34,136 nucleotides of DNA from Gammaproteobacteria bacterium (GCA_011772965.1 WVYN01000077.1:1-34136); one strand, 5' to 3'. Shown: positions 15,818 through 24,241, numbered from the stretch's first letter. A program made the numbers and translations. Notes: a model not told the origin generated them from the sequence alone.

Positions 15818-16834
15818 ATGGTCATGCCTATATTTGCCAGAAAAATAATTGTCGGTGCAGTCTTGTTGTTGCTGCTGCCCACGATAATACTGTTTACCTA
15901 CATCAACTCATCACGATTCCTTTGCAAGGAGAAAAAGGAGATGAGATTGACCGGGCAGGAGATGGTATACCTCCGTAAGGCATTGTCACGGCATGTGTAT
16001 TATCTTGCAGAAACTATTGGTGAGAGACATCATGAAAATCCCAGCTCATTGGATAAATCCATTGATTATATTGTTCATGAGTTTGAACAAGCGGGTTATT
16101 CAGCAAGTTTTGAATATTTCGGCGAGGCAAATTACCGGAATGTTATTGCAGAGCTTCCAGGTGTGTTGAAACCGGATGAGGTCATCTTGGTTGGCGCACA
16201 TTACGATACAGTCTGGCTTTCTCCCGGAGCAGATGACAATGCCTCCGGTGTGGCAGTGCTACTTGAGATTGCAAGGATAATACGGGATAGATCCCTTAAT
16301 AAAACAATACAGTTTGTTGCATTTGGCAATGAAGAGCAGCCATTTGCCGCCGGCCCGGATATGGGAAGTGCGGTTCATGCAAGCAGGGCCCGGCAGGACG
16401 ATACGGCTATTGTAGCCATGTTTTCCCTGGAGATGCTTGGTTATTACACGGATGAGCCTGGCAGCCAGCATTATCCGGAAATCATAGGCTGGCTTTATCC
16501 AGACAAGGCCAATTTTGTTGGCTTCGTGGCAAACCTGCCTTCTGGAAAACTTTTGTTACAATCTCTTAAATCATTTCGTTGTAATTCTGATTTCCCTGCT
16601 GAAGGGCTTTTGATACCCGAGAATTTTGTTCCGGATATCAGACGTTCCGATCATGCAAGTTTTTGGGACCAGAATTATCCTGCATTGCTGGTGACCGATA
16701 CTGCATTTTATCGTAACGAAAATTACCATACCCTGGCAGATATGCCAGATACATTGAACTATGAAAAAATGGCAGAATTGACAATAGGATTGATTTCAAT
16801 GTTGGAGAGTTTATCCGGGCACCCGGTTGATTGA
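15818..16834 (+). CDS. Membrane-anchored M28-family zinc metallopeptidase
   Basis: I start at the ATG at 15818 (15824 is equally possible), because the upstream in-frame start at 15782 would lie in the terminator. About residues 8-30 form a single hydrophobic anchor, so the enzyme faces the periplasm. The peptidase domain shows the M28 metal site: G-A-H-Y-D-T-V (His), A-D-D-N-A-S-G-V-A (bridging Asp), N-E-E-Q (catalytic Glu and ligand Glu), S-D-H-A-S-F and Y-H-T-L-A-D (last His). The family includes aminopeptidases and glutaminyl cyclases; the target is unknown. It is on its own between a terminator and the glycerate kinase gene. Confidence 0.88.
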   Translation: MVMPIFARKIIVGAVLLLLLPTIILFTYINSSRFLCKEKKEMRLTGQEMVYLRKALSRHVYYLAETIGERHHENPSSLDKSIDYIVHEFEQAGYSASFEYFGEANYRNVIAELPGVLKPDEVILVGAHYDTVWLSPGADDNASGVAVLLEIARIIRDRSLNKTIQFVAFGNEEQPFAAGPDMGSAVHASRARQDDTAIVAMFSLEMLGYYTDEPGSQHYPEIIGWLYPDKANFVGFVANLPSGKLLLQSLKSFRCNSDFPAEGLLIPENFVPDIRRSDHASFWDQNYPALLVTDTAFYRNENYHTLADMPDTLNYEKMAELTIGLISMLESLSGHPVD

Positions 16835-16898
16835 CCATTTTCATTAACAATAACTTCACGTAATATTATAAAAACAACAATAAATAGAGACATAACCC

Positions 16899-18062
16899 GT
16901 GAAGATTGTCATTGCTCCCGATTCATTCAAGGAAAACCTGACCTCCTTAGAAGTTGCCAGTTGCATTGAAAAAGGCATCAAGCGGGTCCTGCCCAAGGCC
17001 AACTGTATCAAAATCCCCATGGCAGATGGGGGAGAGGGCACAGTACAGTCACTGGTTGATGCCACTGGCGGGAAGATTCTAAAAAAGCAAGTTGTTGCCC
17101 CCCTGGGCAACAAGGTTACGGCACGATACGGCATGTTGGGGGACGGGAAAACGGCCGTTATTGAAATGGCCGAGGCTTCCGGCTTGCCACTGGTACCCAA
17201 AAACAAGCGTAATCCGCTGAAGCTGTCCACGTACGGCACCGGACAGCTGATCAAGGCCGCGCTTGCCCGGGGCGCGGAAACAATCATCATCGGTCTCGGT
17301 GGTTCAGCCACGGTCGACGGAGGCGCCGGTATGGCTCAGGCACTAGGTGTGAAATTCAGGGACAAGCGCGGCAAGATCATCAAGGCTTATGCGACCGGTG
17401 GCATGCTGAAAGACATTGCCGCTATTGACATGGCCAGTTTAGATCCTGACATTAAGAATACCAGGTTTATCATCGCCAGTGATGTTACAAACACTTTATG
17501 CGGAACCAAGGGCGCCGCGGCTGTTTTTGGCCCGCAAAAAGGTGCTACACCGGCCATGGTCAGAATGCTGGATAAAAACCTCAGACATTACGGACACATT
17601 ATTCAGAAGGAATTGAAAATGAAAGTTATTAATATCAAGGGTGCCGGCGCTGCCGGTGGTCTTGGTGCGGGCCTGGTTGCATTTACTGGAGCAAAGATGC
17701 AACGGGGTGTTGACCTCATAGTCGAGATTACCGGCCTAGAAAAGTATCTCAAGGGGGCGGATATTGCCATAACGGGCGAAGGACGGGTTGATTTTCAGAC
17801 TGCATTTGGAAAAACACCTGCTGGTGTTGCCAAGGCAGCCAGACGCTACAAGGTTCCTTGTATCGCTATCGGTGGTGGGCTGGCGGACGATGCGCGGGGG
17901 GTGTTCGAACATGGCATTAGCGGACTGGAGAGCGCCGCTGCCCGTGATATGAGTCTGGAGGAGGCGATCCGCCTGTCGCGCAAGCATCTCGATCTTGCCG
18001 GGGAAAGGGTTATCAGAATGCTACTGATCGGAAAAGGACTGGCGAAGAAAAAGAAACGCTAG
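16899..18062 (+). CDS. garK: Glycerate 2-kinase (GarK/GlxK family)
   Basis: A 387-residue type-I glycerate kinase, converting D-glycerate and ATP to 2-phosphoglycerate. It begins with the family signature V-I-A-P-D-S-F-K-E-N-L-T-S and P-M-A-D-G-G-E-G-T, and later has G-L-G-G-S-A-T-V-D-G-G-A-G-M-A and the C-terminal I-T-G-E-G-R-V-D-F-Q-T-A. The start codon is GTG, with AGAGA upstream. It links glyoxylate/serine or glycerate use to lower glycolysis. The gene ends 58 bases before avtA on the same strand. The symbol is by family; garK and glxK cannot be told apart here. Confidence 0.93.
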   Translation: MKIVIAPDSFKENLTSLEVASCIEKGIKRVLPKANCIKIPMADGGEGTVQSLVDATGGKILKKQVVAPLGNKVTARYGMLGDGKTAVIEMAEASGLPLVPKNKRNPLKLSTYGTGQLIKAALARGAETIIIGLGGSATVDGGAGMAQALGVKFRDKRGKIIKAYATGGMLKDIAAIDMASLDPDIKNTRFIIASDVTNTLCGTKGAAAVFGPQKGATPAMVRMLDKNLRHYGHIIQKELKMKVINIKGAGAAGGLGAGLVAFTGAKMQRGVDLIVEITGLEKYLKGADIAITGEGRVDFQTAFGKTPAGVAKAARRYKVPCIAIGGGLADDARGVFEHGISGLESAAARDMSLEEAIRLSRKHLDLAGERVIRMLLIGKGLAKKKKR

Positions 18063-18120
18063 CCTGTTACCACTCTCCGGGTGTCGGAATATCAAATAAT
18101 CTGAATTGGCTGGTATTGAT

Positions 18121-19368
18121 ATGCAGTTTTCCAGGTTCTGTGATCGTTTTGCTGACCGGACAGGTATTGTCCAGTTAATGGATGATCTGGGTAACGCCAT
18201 GGCTACAGATAGTGATGTATTGATGCTGGGAGGTGGAAACCCCGGCCATATCCCAGAAGTACAGCAATACATTTATGAGAGTATGCAACGTATTCTTGAA
18301 AACCCGGCAGAATTTTTTCACGTTATTGGTGATTATGGCTCACCTCAGGGTGACATCTCTTTTATACATGCCTTAGCTAAATTTCTTAGACGGGAGTTGA
18401 ACTGGAATATCGGTTCGGAAAACATTGTACTGACTGCCGGTAGCCAGGCCGGCTTTTTTTATCTCTTTAATATGCTGGGTGGTGAATTCGCGGACGGACA
18501 ATTCAAGCGCATCCTGTTACCCTTGACACCGGAATATATTGGCTATGCCGATGTAGGATTGGTGGATAACCTGTTCATATCTTATCGCCCGGAAATCGAG
18601 ATCCTTGATGATCATTTGTTCAAATATCATGTGAACTTTCATGACTTACAGATTACACCGGACATCGGTGCAATTTGTGTATCACGACCAACCAATCCGA
18701 CAGGGAATGTTCTGACTAATGCCGAACTTGTACATCTACAAGAAATTGCTGATAAGCACCAGATTCCATTAATCATTGATAATGCTTATGGTCAGCCTTT
18801 TCCCAATATTGTCTTTACAGAAGCCACCCCGCTATGGACAGAAAATACAATAATCTGTATGAGTCTGTCGAAACTTGGATTACCGGGCACTCGAACGGGA
18901 ATCATTATTGGCCCGGAAGAGCTCATCAAGGCAATCACCAATATCAATGCAGTATTGAATCTCGCGCTGGGTAATTTTGGACCGGCACTGGTTCGGGGCA
19001 TGATCTCGAGCGGAGAGATTTCAAAGGTTTGTGATTCGTTTATAAGACCTTATTATCAGGCGAAATCAGAACAGACCATGAGGTGGATACAACGGGAGAT
19101 GGCCGATCTTGATTACTACGTACACAAACCTGAGGGAGCAATTTTCTTATGGTTATGGTTTCCTAGGATGAAAATTTCATCCGAAGAACTTTACCAGCGT
19201 TTGAAGAGTAAAGGGGTATTGATTATATCAGGCCATCATTTCTTTCCGGGACTTGAAGATGACTGGGAGCATCGGCATCAATGTATAAGGCTGACTTATT
19301 CCATGCACCCGGCACAGGTGGACAAGGCGATCGGGATAATTGCTGATGAAGTCAGGGGTGCAAGTTAA
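18121..19368 (+). CDS. avtA: Valine-pyruvate aminotransferase
   Basis: A fold-type I PLP aminotransferase of 415 residues that follows E. coli AvtA almost from end to end: M-x-F-S-x-F-x-D-x-F at the start, L-G-G-G-N-P, G-S-Q-x-x-F-F-Y-L-F-N, P-E-Y-I-G-Y-A-D, S-R-P-T-N-P-T-G-N-V, I-D-N-A-Y-G, the PLP lysine in S-L-S-K-L-G-L-P-G, and H-K-P-E-G-A-I-F-L-W-L-W-F. The alignment with AvtA sets the start at ATG 18121 rather than the upstream TTG (18106). It moves amino groups between valine/alanine and 2-oxoisovalerate/pyruvate. Likely co-transcribed with the glycerate kinase gene. Confidence 0.94.
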   Translation: MQFSRFCDRFADRTGIVQLMDDLGNAMATDSDVLMLGGGNPGHIPEVQQYIYESMQRILENPAEFFHVIGDYGSPQGDISFIHALAKFLRRELNWNIGSENIVLTAGSQAGFFYLFNMLGGEFADGQFKRILLPLTPEYIGYADVGLVDNLFISYRPEIEILDDHLFKYHVNFHDLQITPDIGAICVSRPTNPTGNVLTNAELVHLQEIADKHQIPLIIDNAYGQPFPNIVFTEATPLWTENTIICMSLSKLGLPGTRTGIIIGPEELIKAITNINAVLNLALGNFGPALVRGMISSGEISKVCDSFIRPYYQAKSEQTMRWIQREMADLDYYVHKPEGAIFLWLWFPRMKISSEELYQRLKSKGVLIISGHHFFPGLEDDWEHRHQCIRLTYSMHPAQVDKAIGIIADEVRGAS

Positions 19369-19378
19369 TAATCAACTG

Positions 19379-20017
19379 TTATTCATTTATTGAAGTTATT
19401 TTATCCAGCTCCTGTTTACGATGATTAATGACCTGCATAAATGCATGGGCTACCCGCGGCACACCTTCAAAATAGCGGGTCAGATTTTTGTATTCAGCGC
19501 GTAACAACAGGCAGGGCTCCAAAGTCCGGACACAGGCACTGCGCTTTTCTCCTGAGAAATATCCCATTTCGCCGATTGGTTCACCTTCACCAACGATTGC
19601 AATCGGAATTTCCTCACCGGTATTATCAAGCCGGAATACTTCGACCTGTCCAGTAGCAATGACATAAAGTGTCGGATCATCTTCTCCCTGCATAATGAAA
19701 GTTTCATCAGGACCATACTGTACTTCAGTGAAATTTTTGCAGAGTGAACCCAGTTCGGAACGTGAGAGAGAAGCAAATACCGGACAACCGGCAAGGCGTG
19801 CTATTCGTTGATTACGGAGGCTGTTTTCAAGCTCTTCTTTACTGATGACCCCCTGCTCGACAAGTATTTCGCCGATAGGTTTATATGTGCCCTTGGTAGT
19901 GTAGGAAGAGATTTGGCTTTCAACGGCATTATTGATGACGCCGCGGGAAACCACCAGATAACTGCCCAGTTTTTTGTTTTTGTCCTGCTTATTGTCTTCT
20001 TCAGCCAAGATACCCAC
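19379..20017 (-). CDS. Cyclic-nucleotide-binding-domain protein with N-terminal MshEN-like segment
   Basis: A 212-residue cytoplasmic protein. Residues about 45-70 (K-P-I-G-E-I-L-V-E-Q-G-V-I-S-K-E-E-L) look like the MshEN/T2SSE-N helical repeat, a c-di-GMP-binding module in pilus ATPases. Residues about 78-200 are a Crp-type cyclic-nucleotide-binding beta-roll with F-I-M-Q-G-E, G-Q-V-E-V-F-R and the phosphate-binding cassette P-I-G-E-M-G-Y-F-S-G-E-K-R-S-A. No DNA-binding domain follows, so it is a sensor or adaptor rather than a Crp regulator. The start is GTG at 20017, or TTG at 20008, which has AGGTGG five bases before it. The target is unknown. Confidence 0.8.
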   Translation of the reverse strand: MGILAEEDNKQDKNKKLGSYLVVSRGVINNAVESQISSYTTKGTYKPIGEILVEQGVISKEELENSLRNQRIARLAGCPVFASLSRSELGSLCKNFTEVQYGPDETFIMQGEDDPTLYVIATGQVEVFRLDNTGEEIPIAIVGEGEPIGEMGYFSGEKRSACVRTLEPCLLLRAEYKNLTRYFEGVPRVAHAFMQVINHRKQELDKITSINE

Positions 20018-20412
20018 CTGTTAGTACTTGATAGTAATGAAAAATAGTAGTCCAAAGGGACGGTTTAGGCAATTCGTGTTTTTCTAAATCGGGACAGTTT
20101 TCTCTTTTAGTTATTGTCTGAATCACTCATAAACATCAGGATGTGCAAATAAAACCGGAATTAACAGGGCTTGATGGTCATTAGATGAAGTTTTGCAAGA
20201 TAAACACCGGTCATTGCACCCAAACCGAGAACAAGTCCAATATCAATAGCATTGCACCACCACCGGCCGCTACCATACTGAATAACCAGGCGCATGACAA
20301 GGTCAGATAAAGCATAGAAACTGTTTGATTTCCATCAGTTTTATGCCAGTATTCTAGAGGGGATCCGGAACTCTTTCCCTGAATTAATTACTTCAACAAC
20401 CTGGTATGTGTT
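20018..20412. other. Long intergenic stretch
   Basis: About 395 bases between the divergent CNMP-domain and BPSS1780-type genes. It must hold both promoters, but I see no convincing sigma-70 pair. Apart from the tiny ORF at 20161-20295 I find no RNA gene, repeat or mobile-element trace in it. Confidence 0.5.
20161..20295 (-). CDS. Possible 44-residue membrane microprotein, or remnant of one
   Basis: An ORF from ATG 20295 to TAA 20161 encodes a short basic/aromatic head (with G-S-G-R-W-W-C) and one hydrophobic helix (I-D-I-G-L-V-L-G-L-G-A-M-T-G-V-Y-L-A), ending in a basic tail. No ribosome site is apparent. The same frame is open upstream to a TGA and would read smoothly into an ATG at 20335 in the neighbouring frame after a one-base shift, so a frameshifted 57-residue gene is possible. 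I do not recognise it. It could also be chance. Confidence 0.3.
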   Translation of the reverse strand: MRLVIQYGSGRWWCNAIDIGLVLGLGAMTGVYLAKLHLMTIKPC

Positions 20413-21180
20413 ATGAATTCTCCGCGTGTATTATCAATTACTCGTGGTCTTGGGTGGTGGACCGAAGCATTTTCTCTTTTTCGAAAATCATTTCTGACCT
20501 GGATGGGTATTGTTTTATTATTGATTATTATTATATTGGTAATTAGTCTCATACCAATTTTGGGTAGCCTCATCTCACAGGTTTTAATACCTGTATTTCT
20601 CGCAGGCTTAATGTTAGGTTGCCGCGATCAGGAAAACGGCAAAACTTTGGGTGTGAATCATTTATTTGCTGGTTTTTCGAGACAGACCGGTAAGTTAATT
20701 GGTCTTGGCGCCAGTTATATTGTGATCATGATGGTCCTCGCTATCATACTGGGGTTGCTTATCCTTGTTATTCCTGGCGGGCGTGAAATCATTTCAAATC
20801 TTGTATCTGGCCAGTCGTCCATTGATGAATTCATGCATTCAGGTGATCTCCAGGAAGTACAACCCGCCCTGCAGTTTTTTTTGGTTATCTCCCTGATTGG
20901 TATAGCGCTATATCTGCCTATTTTGATGGCTTACTGGTTTGCACCTGCATTAATAATTCTTGATGAATTATCTATTGTAGAGGCACTCAAATCCAGTTTT
21001 CTGGCATGCTTATATAACATTCTGCCATTTACTATCTACGGACTCGCAGGCATTATTTTTATGGTAATTGCCGCAATACCCTTCGGTCTGGGTTACATTA
21101 TCCTAATACCGGTCGGTTTTATCAGCATTTACAAGGCTTATGCTGATATCTTCCACCGTCAGGTGCAGCCGGCAGGTTAG
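20413..21180 (+). CDS. BPSS1780-type polytopic membrane protein
   Basis: A 255-residue integral membrane protein with about five or six hydrophobic helices. It starts [13 protein letters not shown], followed by F-L-T-W and a long Ile/Leu helix, then [11 protein letters not shown]. Later come [10 protein letters not shown] and [10 protein letters not shown]-x-N. This pattern (W-x-x-A-F-x-L-F, P-x-x-x-x-G-x-x-x-G, W-F-A-P, S-x-x-A) is that of the uncharacterised BPSS1780 family of inner-membrane proteins. It stands two bases upstream of msrA, so the two are co-transcribed. Function unknown. Confidence 0.75.
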   Translation: MNSPRVLSITRGLGWWTEAFSLFRKSFLTWMGIVLLLIIIILVISLIPILGSLISQVLIPVFLAGLMLGCRDQENGKTLGVNHLFAGFSRQTGKLIGLGASYIVIMMVLAIILGLLILVIPGGREIISNLVSGQSSIDEFMHSGDLQEVQPALQFFLVISLIGIALYLPILMAYWFAPALIILDELSIVEALKSSFLACLYNILPFTIYGLAGIIFMVIAAIPFGLGYIILIPVGFISIYKAYADIFHRQVQPAG

Positions 21181-21182
21181 AC

Positions 21183-21824
21183 ATGTCGCTGTTTATATCC
21201 AAGTCCATGATGCCAACCCAGGGCGAAGCCTTGCCTGGTCGTGAACATCCCATGGTCATTACAAATAGGCATTACGTCAATGGCCATCTTCTCAAACCTC
21301 CATTTCCGGATGGCCTGGAGATCATAGATCTGGGAATGGGTTGTTTCTGGGGTGCAGAAAGAAAATTCTGGATTGAACATGGCGTATATACTACGGCTGT
21401 TGGTTATGCCGGAGGACTCACTCCTAATCCAACTTATGAAGAAGTTTGCAGTGGTAAAACCGGCCATGCCGAGGTAGTCCGGGTGGTCTATGATCCGGTT
21501 GTTATTGATCTTGCTGATGTCTTGAAAGTATTCTGGGAGGCGCATGATCCAACCCAGGGAATGCGGCAAGGTAATGATCGTGGCACACAATATCGTTCAG
21601 CCATTTATTACCATACAAAAGAACAGGGAGATATTGCCGATCACTCACTTAAGAATTACCAGAAAGCCCTTGATGCATCAGATATGGGAAAGATTACAAC
21701 AGAAATTCGTGAAGCTGGAGAATTCTATTATGCTGAGGATTATCATCAGCAGTATCTTGCCAAAAATCCGAATGGCTATTGTGGGCTGGGGGGCACTGGC
21801 ATAAGTTATCCTGCCTCAAACTGA
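21183..21824 (+). CDS. msrA: Peptide-methionine (S)-S-oxide reductase
   Basis: MsrA repairs methionine-S-sulfoxide in proteins with thioredoxin. The 213 residues follow the long E. coli-type enzyme: the N-terminal extension with A-L-P-G-R, then M-G-C-F-W-G with catalytic Cys54, [31 protein letters not shown] and [11 protein letters not shown]. The C-terminus keeps the first recycling Cys (G-Y-C-G), but the second, found eight residues later in E. coli, is Ser here. Start ATG two bases after the membrane-protein stop. Confidence 0.96.
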   Translation: MSLFISKSMMPTQGEALPGREHPMVITNRHYVNGHLLKPPFPDGLEIIDLGMGCFWGAERKFWIEHGVYTTAVGYAGGLTPNPTYEEVCSGKTGHAEVVRVVYDPVVIDLADVLKVFWEAHDPTQGMRQGNDRGTQYRSAIYYHTKEQGDIADHSLKNYQKALDASDMGKITTEIREAGEFYYAEDYHQQYLAKNPNGYCGLGGTGISYPASN

Positions 21825-21870
21825 TCGCCATAGGGATAATGGATTAAATTAAAACAAATAAAAAAAGTGG

Positions 21871-22020
21871 CTATTTTTTCGAGCGTTTGCTGCTGTCCGC
21901 TTTAATACGCTGTTTATTTTTGGACTTTGAAGATTTGGGCAGAATCATTTGCTGCTGGCGAATCGGTTCTATCATGGCGCCGGCCTGTGAACGATAGCAA
22001 TTCTGGTCCTTTATCGTCAT
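21871..22020 (-). CDS. Small Lys-rich protein downstream of the PilZ gene
   Basis: A 49-residue ORF starting at ATG 22020, five bases after the PilZ-protein stop. A longer version from 22068 would overlap that gene. The last 25 residues are almost all Lys, Ser, Arg and Gln and look disordered or nucleic-acid binding. No recognised family and only a weak ribosome site. Position and coding-like composition favour a real gene on the same transcript, but it could be chance. Confidence 0.4.
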   Translation of the reverse strand: MTIKDQNCYRSQAGAMIEPIRQQQMILPKSSKSKNKQRIKADSSKRSKK

Positions 22021-22025
22021 TTGCT

Positions 22026-22574
22026 TTACCCAAATGAGGGGAAACTTGCTGCAAAGCGATTGATCCATTCAAGGGCAACATATTCCCTGCTGACAAATGG
22101 CCCTTCATATTGACGCTTGTGCCTCAGGTAGCTCTCGATATGACAGATCTGTTCCACGATACGTAGCCTGTTGATCTGGTTGCGGCACTCCAGCCAGATT
22201 CCTGTCTCAAAATATTCGTCACAATTTTTTACTAGCACAACCTGTCCACTGAACATACAAGATTCTCCCCTGACCCGAATACAGACTTCTAGGTAAGAGC
22301 CGGGTGGGTAATATTCCGCACATTCAAAGTACAAACCCATGGCCTGGTCGTGATGGGTATGCCCAGAGGTATGGTCGACAGGAGGGGCGATGGCCCGGCA
22401 TTCAATGGGGTAGCCGGCGGGGTGATGAATAAATCCCTGGAGATTGCTGTCCAGCTTCACCGAATAACCGACCGGAATACCGGGTTTCCTTGGCCTTACT
22501 GGCCGAGAAAATAAGAGACCTGGCCTGAGTGAACACCTGGCACGGGAAAACAATCTGTGGCGCATCATTTTCAT
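22026..22574 (-). CDS. PilZ-family protein with degenerate c-di-GMP motifs
   Basis: A 182-residue protein. From about residue 48 it matches a gammaproteobacterial PilZ subfamily that starts R-H-P-x-x-I-P-I-E and ends with I-V-E-Q-x-C-H-I-E-x-Y and A-L-E-W-I-x-R-x-A-x-x-F-P; both ends are present here. The c-di-GMP residues are not: the Arg of R-H-P is His (H-H-P), and the usual N-x-S-x-G-G-L is replaced by H-D-Q-A-M-G-L. It may therefore not bind the nucleotide. The first 47 residues are an Arg/Pro-rich extension. It has a good promoter with a palindrome over the -35 box. Confidence 0.7.
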   Translation of the reverse strand: MKMMRHRLFSRARCSLRPGLLFSRPVRPRKPGIPVGYSVKLDSNLQGFIHHPAGYPIECRAIAPPVDHTSGHTHHDQAMGLYFECAEYYPPGSYLEVCIRVRGESCMFSGQVVLVKNCDEYFETGIWLECRNQINRLRIVEQICHIESYLRHKRQYEGPFVSREYVALEWINRFAASFPSFG

Positions 22575-22606
22575 ACCTGATCTAACAATTGTTTTATTGA
22601 TAAATA

Positions 22607-22635
22607 CTTATAGGATTATTTTGATTGGAAATCAA
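22607..22635 (-). promoter_or_regulatory. Promoter of the PilZ gene with overlapping palindrome
   Basis: On the minus strand TTGATT (22630-22635), 17 bp, TATAAG (22607-22612). A perfect inverted repeat TTGATT-TCC-AATCAA (22621-22635) covers the -35 box and could be an operator. The predicted start is about 25 bases upstream of the ATG. Confidence 0.5.
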
Positions 22636-22717
22636 GAAAAATATATAAATTTCTTATACATACAAAATAAAGTTTATTTTTTAAGTTAAAAATACAACCT
22701 AACTTTAATTATATAAC

Positions 22718-22748
22718 CTATTGAATATTCGATAGTTTTGAATAAAAT
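22718..22748 (+). promoter_or_regulatory. Candidate promoter and 18-bp palindrome upstream of the coiled-coil gene
   Basis: TTGAAT (22721-22726), 16 bp, TAAAAT (22743-22748) would transcribe the gene at 22822. The -35 box lies inside CTATTGAATATTCGATAG (22718-22735), an 18-bp inverted repeat with one mismatched pair, which looks like a dimeric regulator site. Confidence 0.4.
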
Positions 22749-22821
22749 AGGTCTTGGATGCCGATCCTGCGATACCCACTGAACGGGCACCGTGTCATAG
22801 GGAGAAACTGAGAGAATTGAC

Positions 22822-23271
22822 ATGAAATACATCATTACACTTGTGTCCCTGCTGCTCGTCGGAACGTTGTATTTTATTTTCAGGCCAGCGCCGGACTACG
22901 TAGTAACCGAGGTGACTGTTTCCGAAGGTGAGGCTGACAATGCAGCCGAAGAAAACCGGGTTGACGAACAGACCCGGACCGAATCAGCCCGAAGGGAGGC
23001 CATGGCGGAAGAATTCAAGAAACTTGAAAAGGCCCGCCGCAACCTCGAATCACTACTGAACCGTTTGAAAGTTGTCTTTTATGGAGTTGATTTACCCGAT
23101 GGCGAGCGCAAAAAGATTACCGAGGTTATGAAAAACGGTTATGCGCATCTGAAAAACAAAAAACTGCTGGGTGCTTATTCCAGCATTGATGAGATCAGCA
23201 GTGAACTCGGTCGTATAGAGTATATCTACAGGGAATTAAAGGACATCGAGGCGAAATACAGAGATCTCTAG
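22822..23271 (+). CDS. Membrane-anchored coiled-coil protein of unknown function
   Basis: A 149-residue protein. Residues 1-22 are a hydrophobic anchor or uncleaved signal (M-K-Y-I-I-T-L then Leu/Val-rich, ending F-R-P-A-P). An acidic linker to about residue 45 is followed by a long charged helix with heptad spacing (A-E-E-F-K-K-L-E-K-A-R-R-N-L-E-S-L-L) and two further helices to the end. I recognise no named family. The topology predicts a periplasmic coiled coil. It is a single gene, convergent with the HDAC gene 20 bases away. Confidence 0.75.
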   Translation: MKYIITLVSLLLVGTLYFIFRPAPDYVVTEVTVSEGEADNAAEENRVDEQTRTESARREAMAEEFKKLEKARRNLESLLNRLKVVFYGVDLPDGERKKITEVMKNGYAHLKNKKLLGAYSSIDEISSELGRIEYIYRELKDIEAKYRDL

Positions 23272-23291
23272 CTACTAGGCGTGCTTGTTGT

Positions 23292-24233
23292 TCATGCGCT
23301 TGTTAATTCACCAAGATGCTCCGAAATGCACTGGGGCAAGCGCTCCAGATTATATCCACCTTCCAAAAGTGAAAGAATCCTGCCTTCGGAATAATGTTCT
23401 GCCTTTTCAATCAGTAGCCGGGTCATCCAGCCGTAAAACCCTGTACTCAGTTCTATATTGGCCAACGGGTCATCACGATGGGCATCAAACCCGGCAGAAA
23501 TAATGATAAATTCAGGTTTGAATTCATCAATCTTTGGAATGATCTTTTCCTTGAAGGCTATTTCATAATCCCTGTCGTTACTGTTGGCAGGCATGGGGCA
23601 GTTGAGGGTTGCCCCTTTGCCTCGCCCAATACCCGTTTCTGACCGGGCACCGGTACCGGGATAAAACGGATATTGGTGAGTACTGATGTAAAGTACCGAA
23701 GGATCATCTTCAAAAGAATGCTGGGTGCCGTTGCCATGATGTACGTCCCAATCCAGTATCATGACTTTCCCCAGGCCATATTGCCGCTGCAGATATCGGG
23801 CCAGTATGGCAACGTTGTTGAACAGGCAAAACCCCAAAGCCGTTTCATGCTCGGCATGATGGCCAGGCGGGCGGAGCAAGGCAAAACCATTTGTGATTTC
23901 CCGTTTCATCAGCAGATCTGCCAGGGCCAGAGTGCCCCCAGCGGCGTTGATGGCTGCATCGTAGGAATCTATGCTGATGCTGACATCCAGGGAGTCTAGG
24001 TAAGGAACACCGGCACGACAGGTTTCTTCTGCACGTCGGATGTAACTCCGGCTGTGAATTGTTTCTATCCAGCTGACATCTGCCGGACAGGCATTGATTT
24101 TTCTCAACGAAGCAAACCAGGATTGGTTTTCAAGGTATTTCAAACTGATGGTAAGCCGTTGACTGCACTCTGGATGACCGGGTGAAGTCTGATGTTGCAG
24201 GAAAATCGGATCGTATAGCAGGCCGGTGGTCAT
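23292..24233 (-). CDS. Histone-deacetylase-family (acetylpolyamine/acyl-lysine amidohydrolase) protein
   Basis: A 313-residue zinc hydrolase of the arginase-deacetylase fold. Visible family motifs: H-P-E-C-S-Q-R near residue 20, the R-P-P-G-H-H-A-E catalytic His pair, G-F-C-L-F-N-N-V-A, D-W-D-V-H-H-G-N-G-T zinc Asp/His, S-T-H-Q-Y-P-F-Y-P-G-T-G, S-A-G-F-D-A-H-R-D-D-P with the second zinc Asp, and L-E-G-G-Y-N. Substrates in bacteria range from acetylated polyamines to acetyl-lysine. It begins eight bases after the isocitrate dehydrogenase stop and is probably co-transcribed with it. Confidence 0.93.
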   Translation of the reverse strand: MTTGLLYDPIFLQHQTSPGHPECSQRLTISLKYLENQSWFASLRKINACPADVSWIETIHSRSYIRRAEETCRAGVPYLDSLDVSISIDSYDAAINAAGGTLALADLLMKREITNGFALLRPPGHHAEHETALGFCLFNNVAILARYLQRQYGLGKVMILDWDVHHGNGTQHSFEDDPSVLYISTHQYPFYPGTGARSETGIGRGKGATLNCPMPANSNDRDYEIAFKEKIIPKIDEFKPEFIIISAGFDAHRDDPLANIELSTGFYGWMTRLLIEKAEHYSEGRILSLLEGGYNLERLPQCISEHLGELTSA

Positions 24234-24241
24234 TTATGTGA

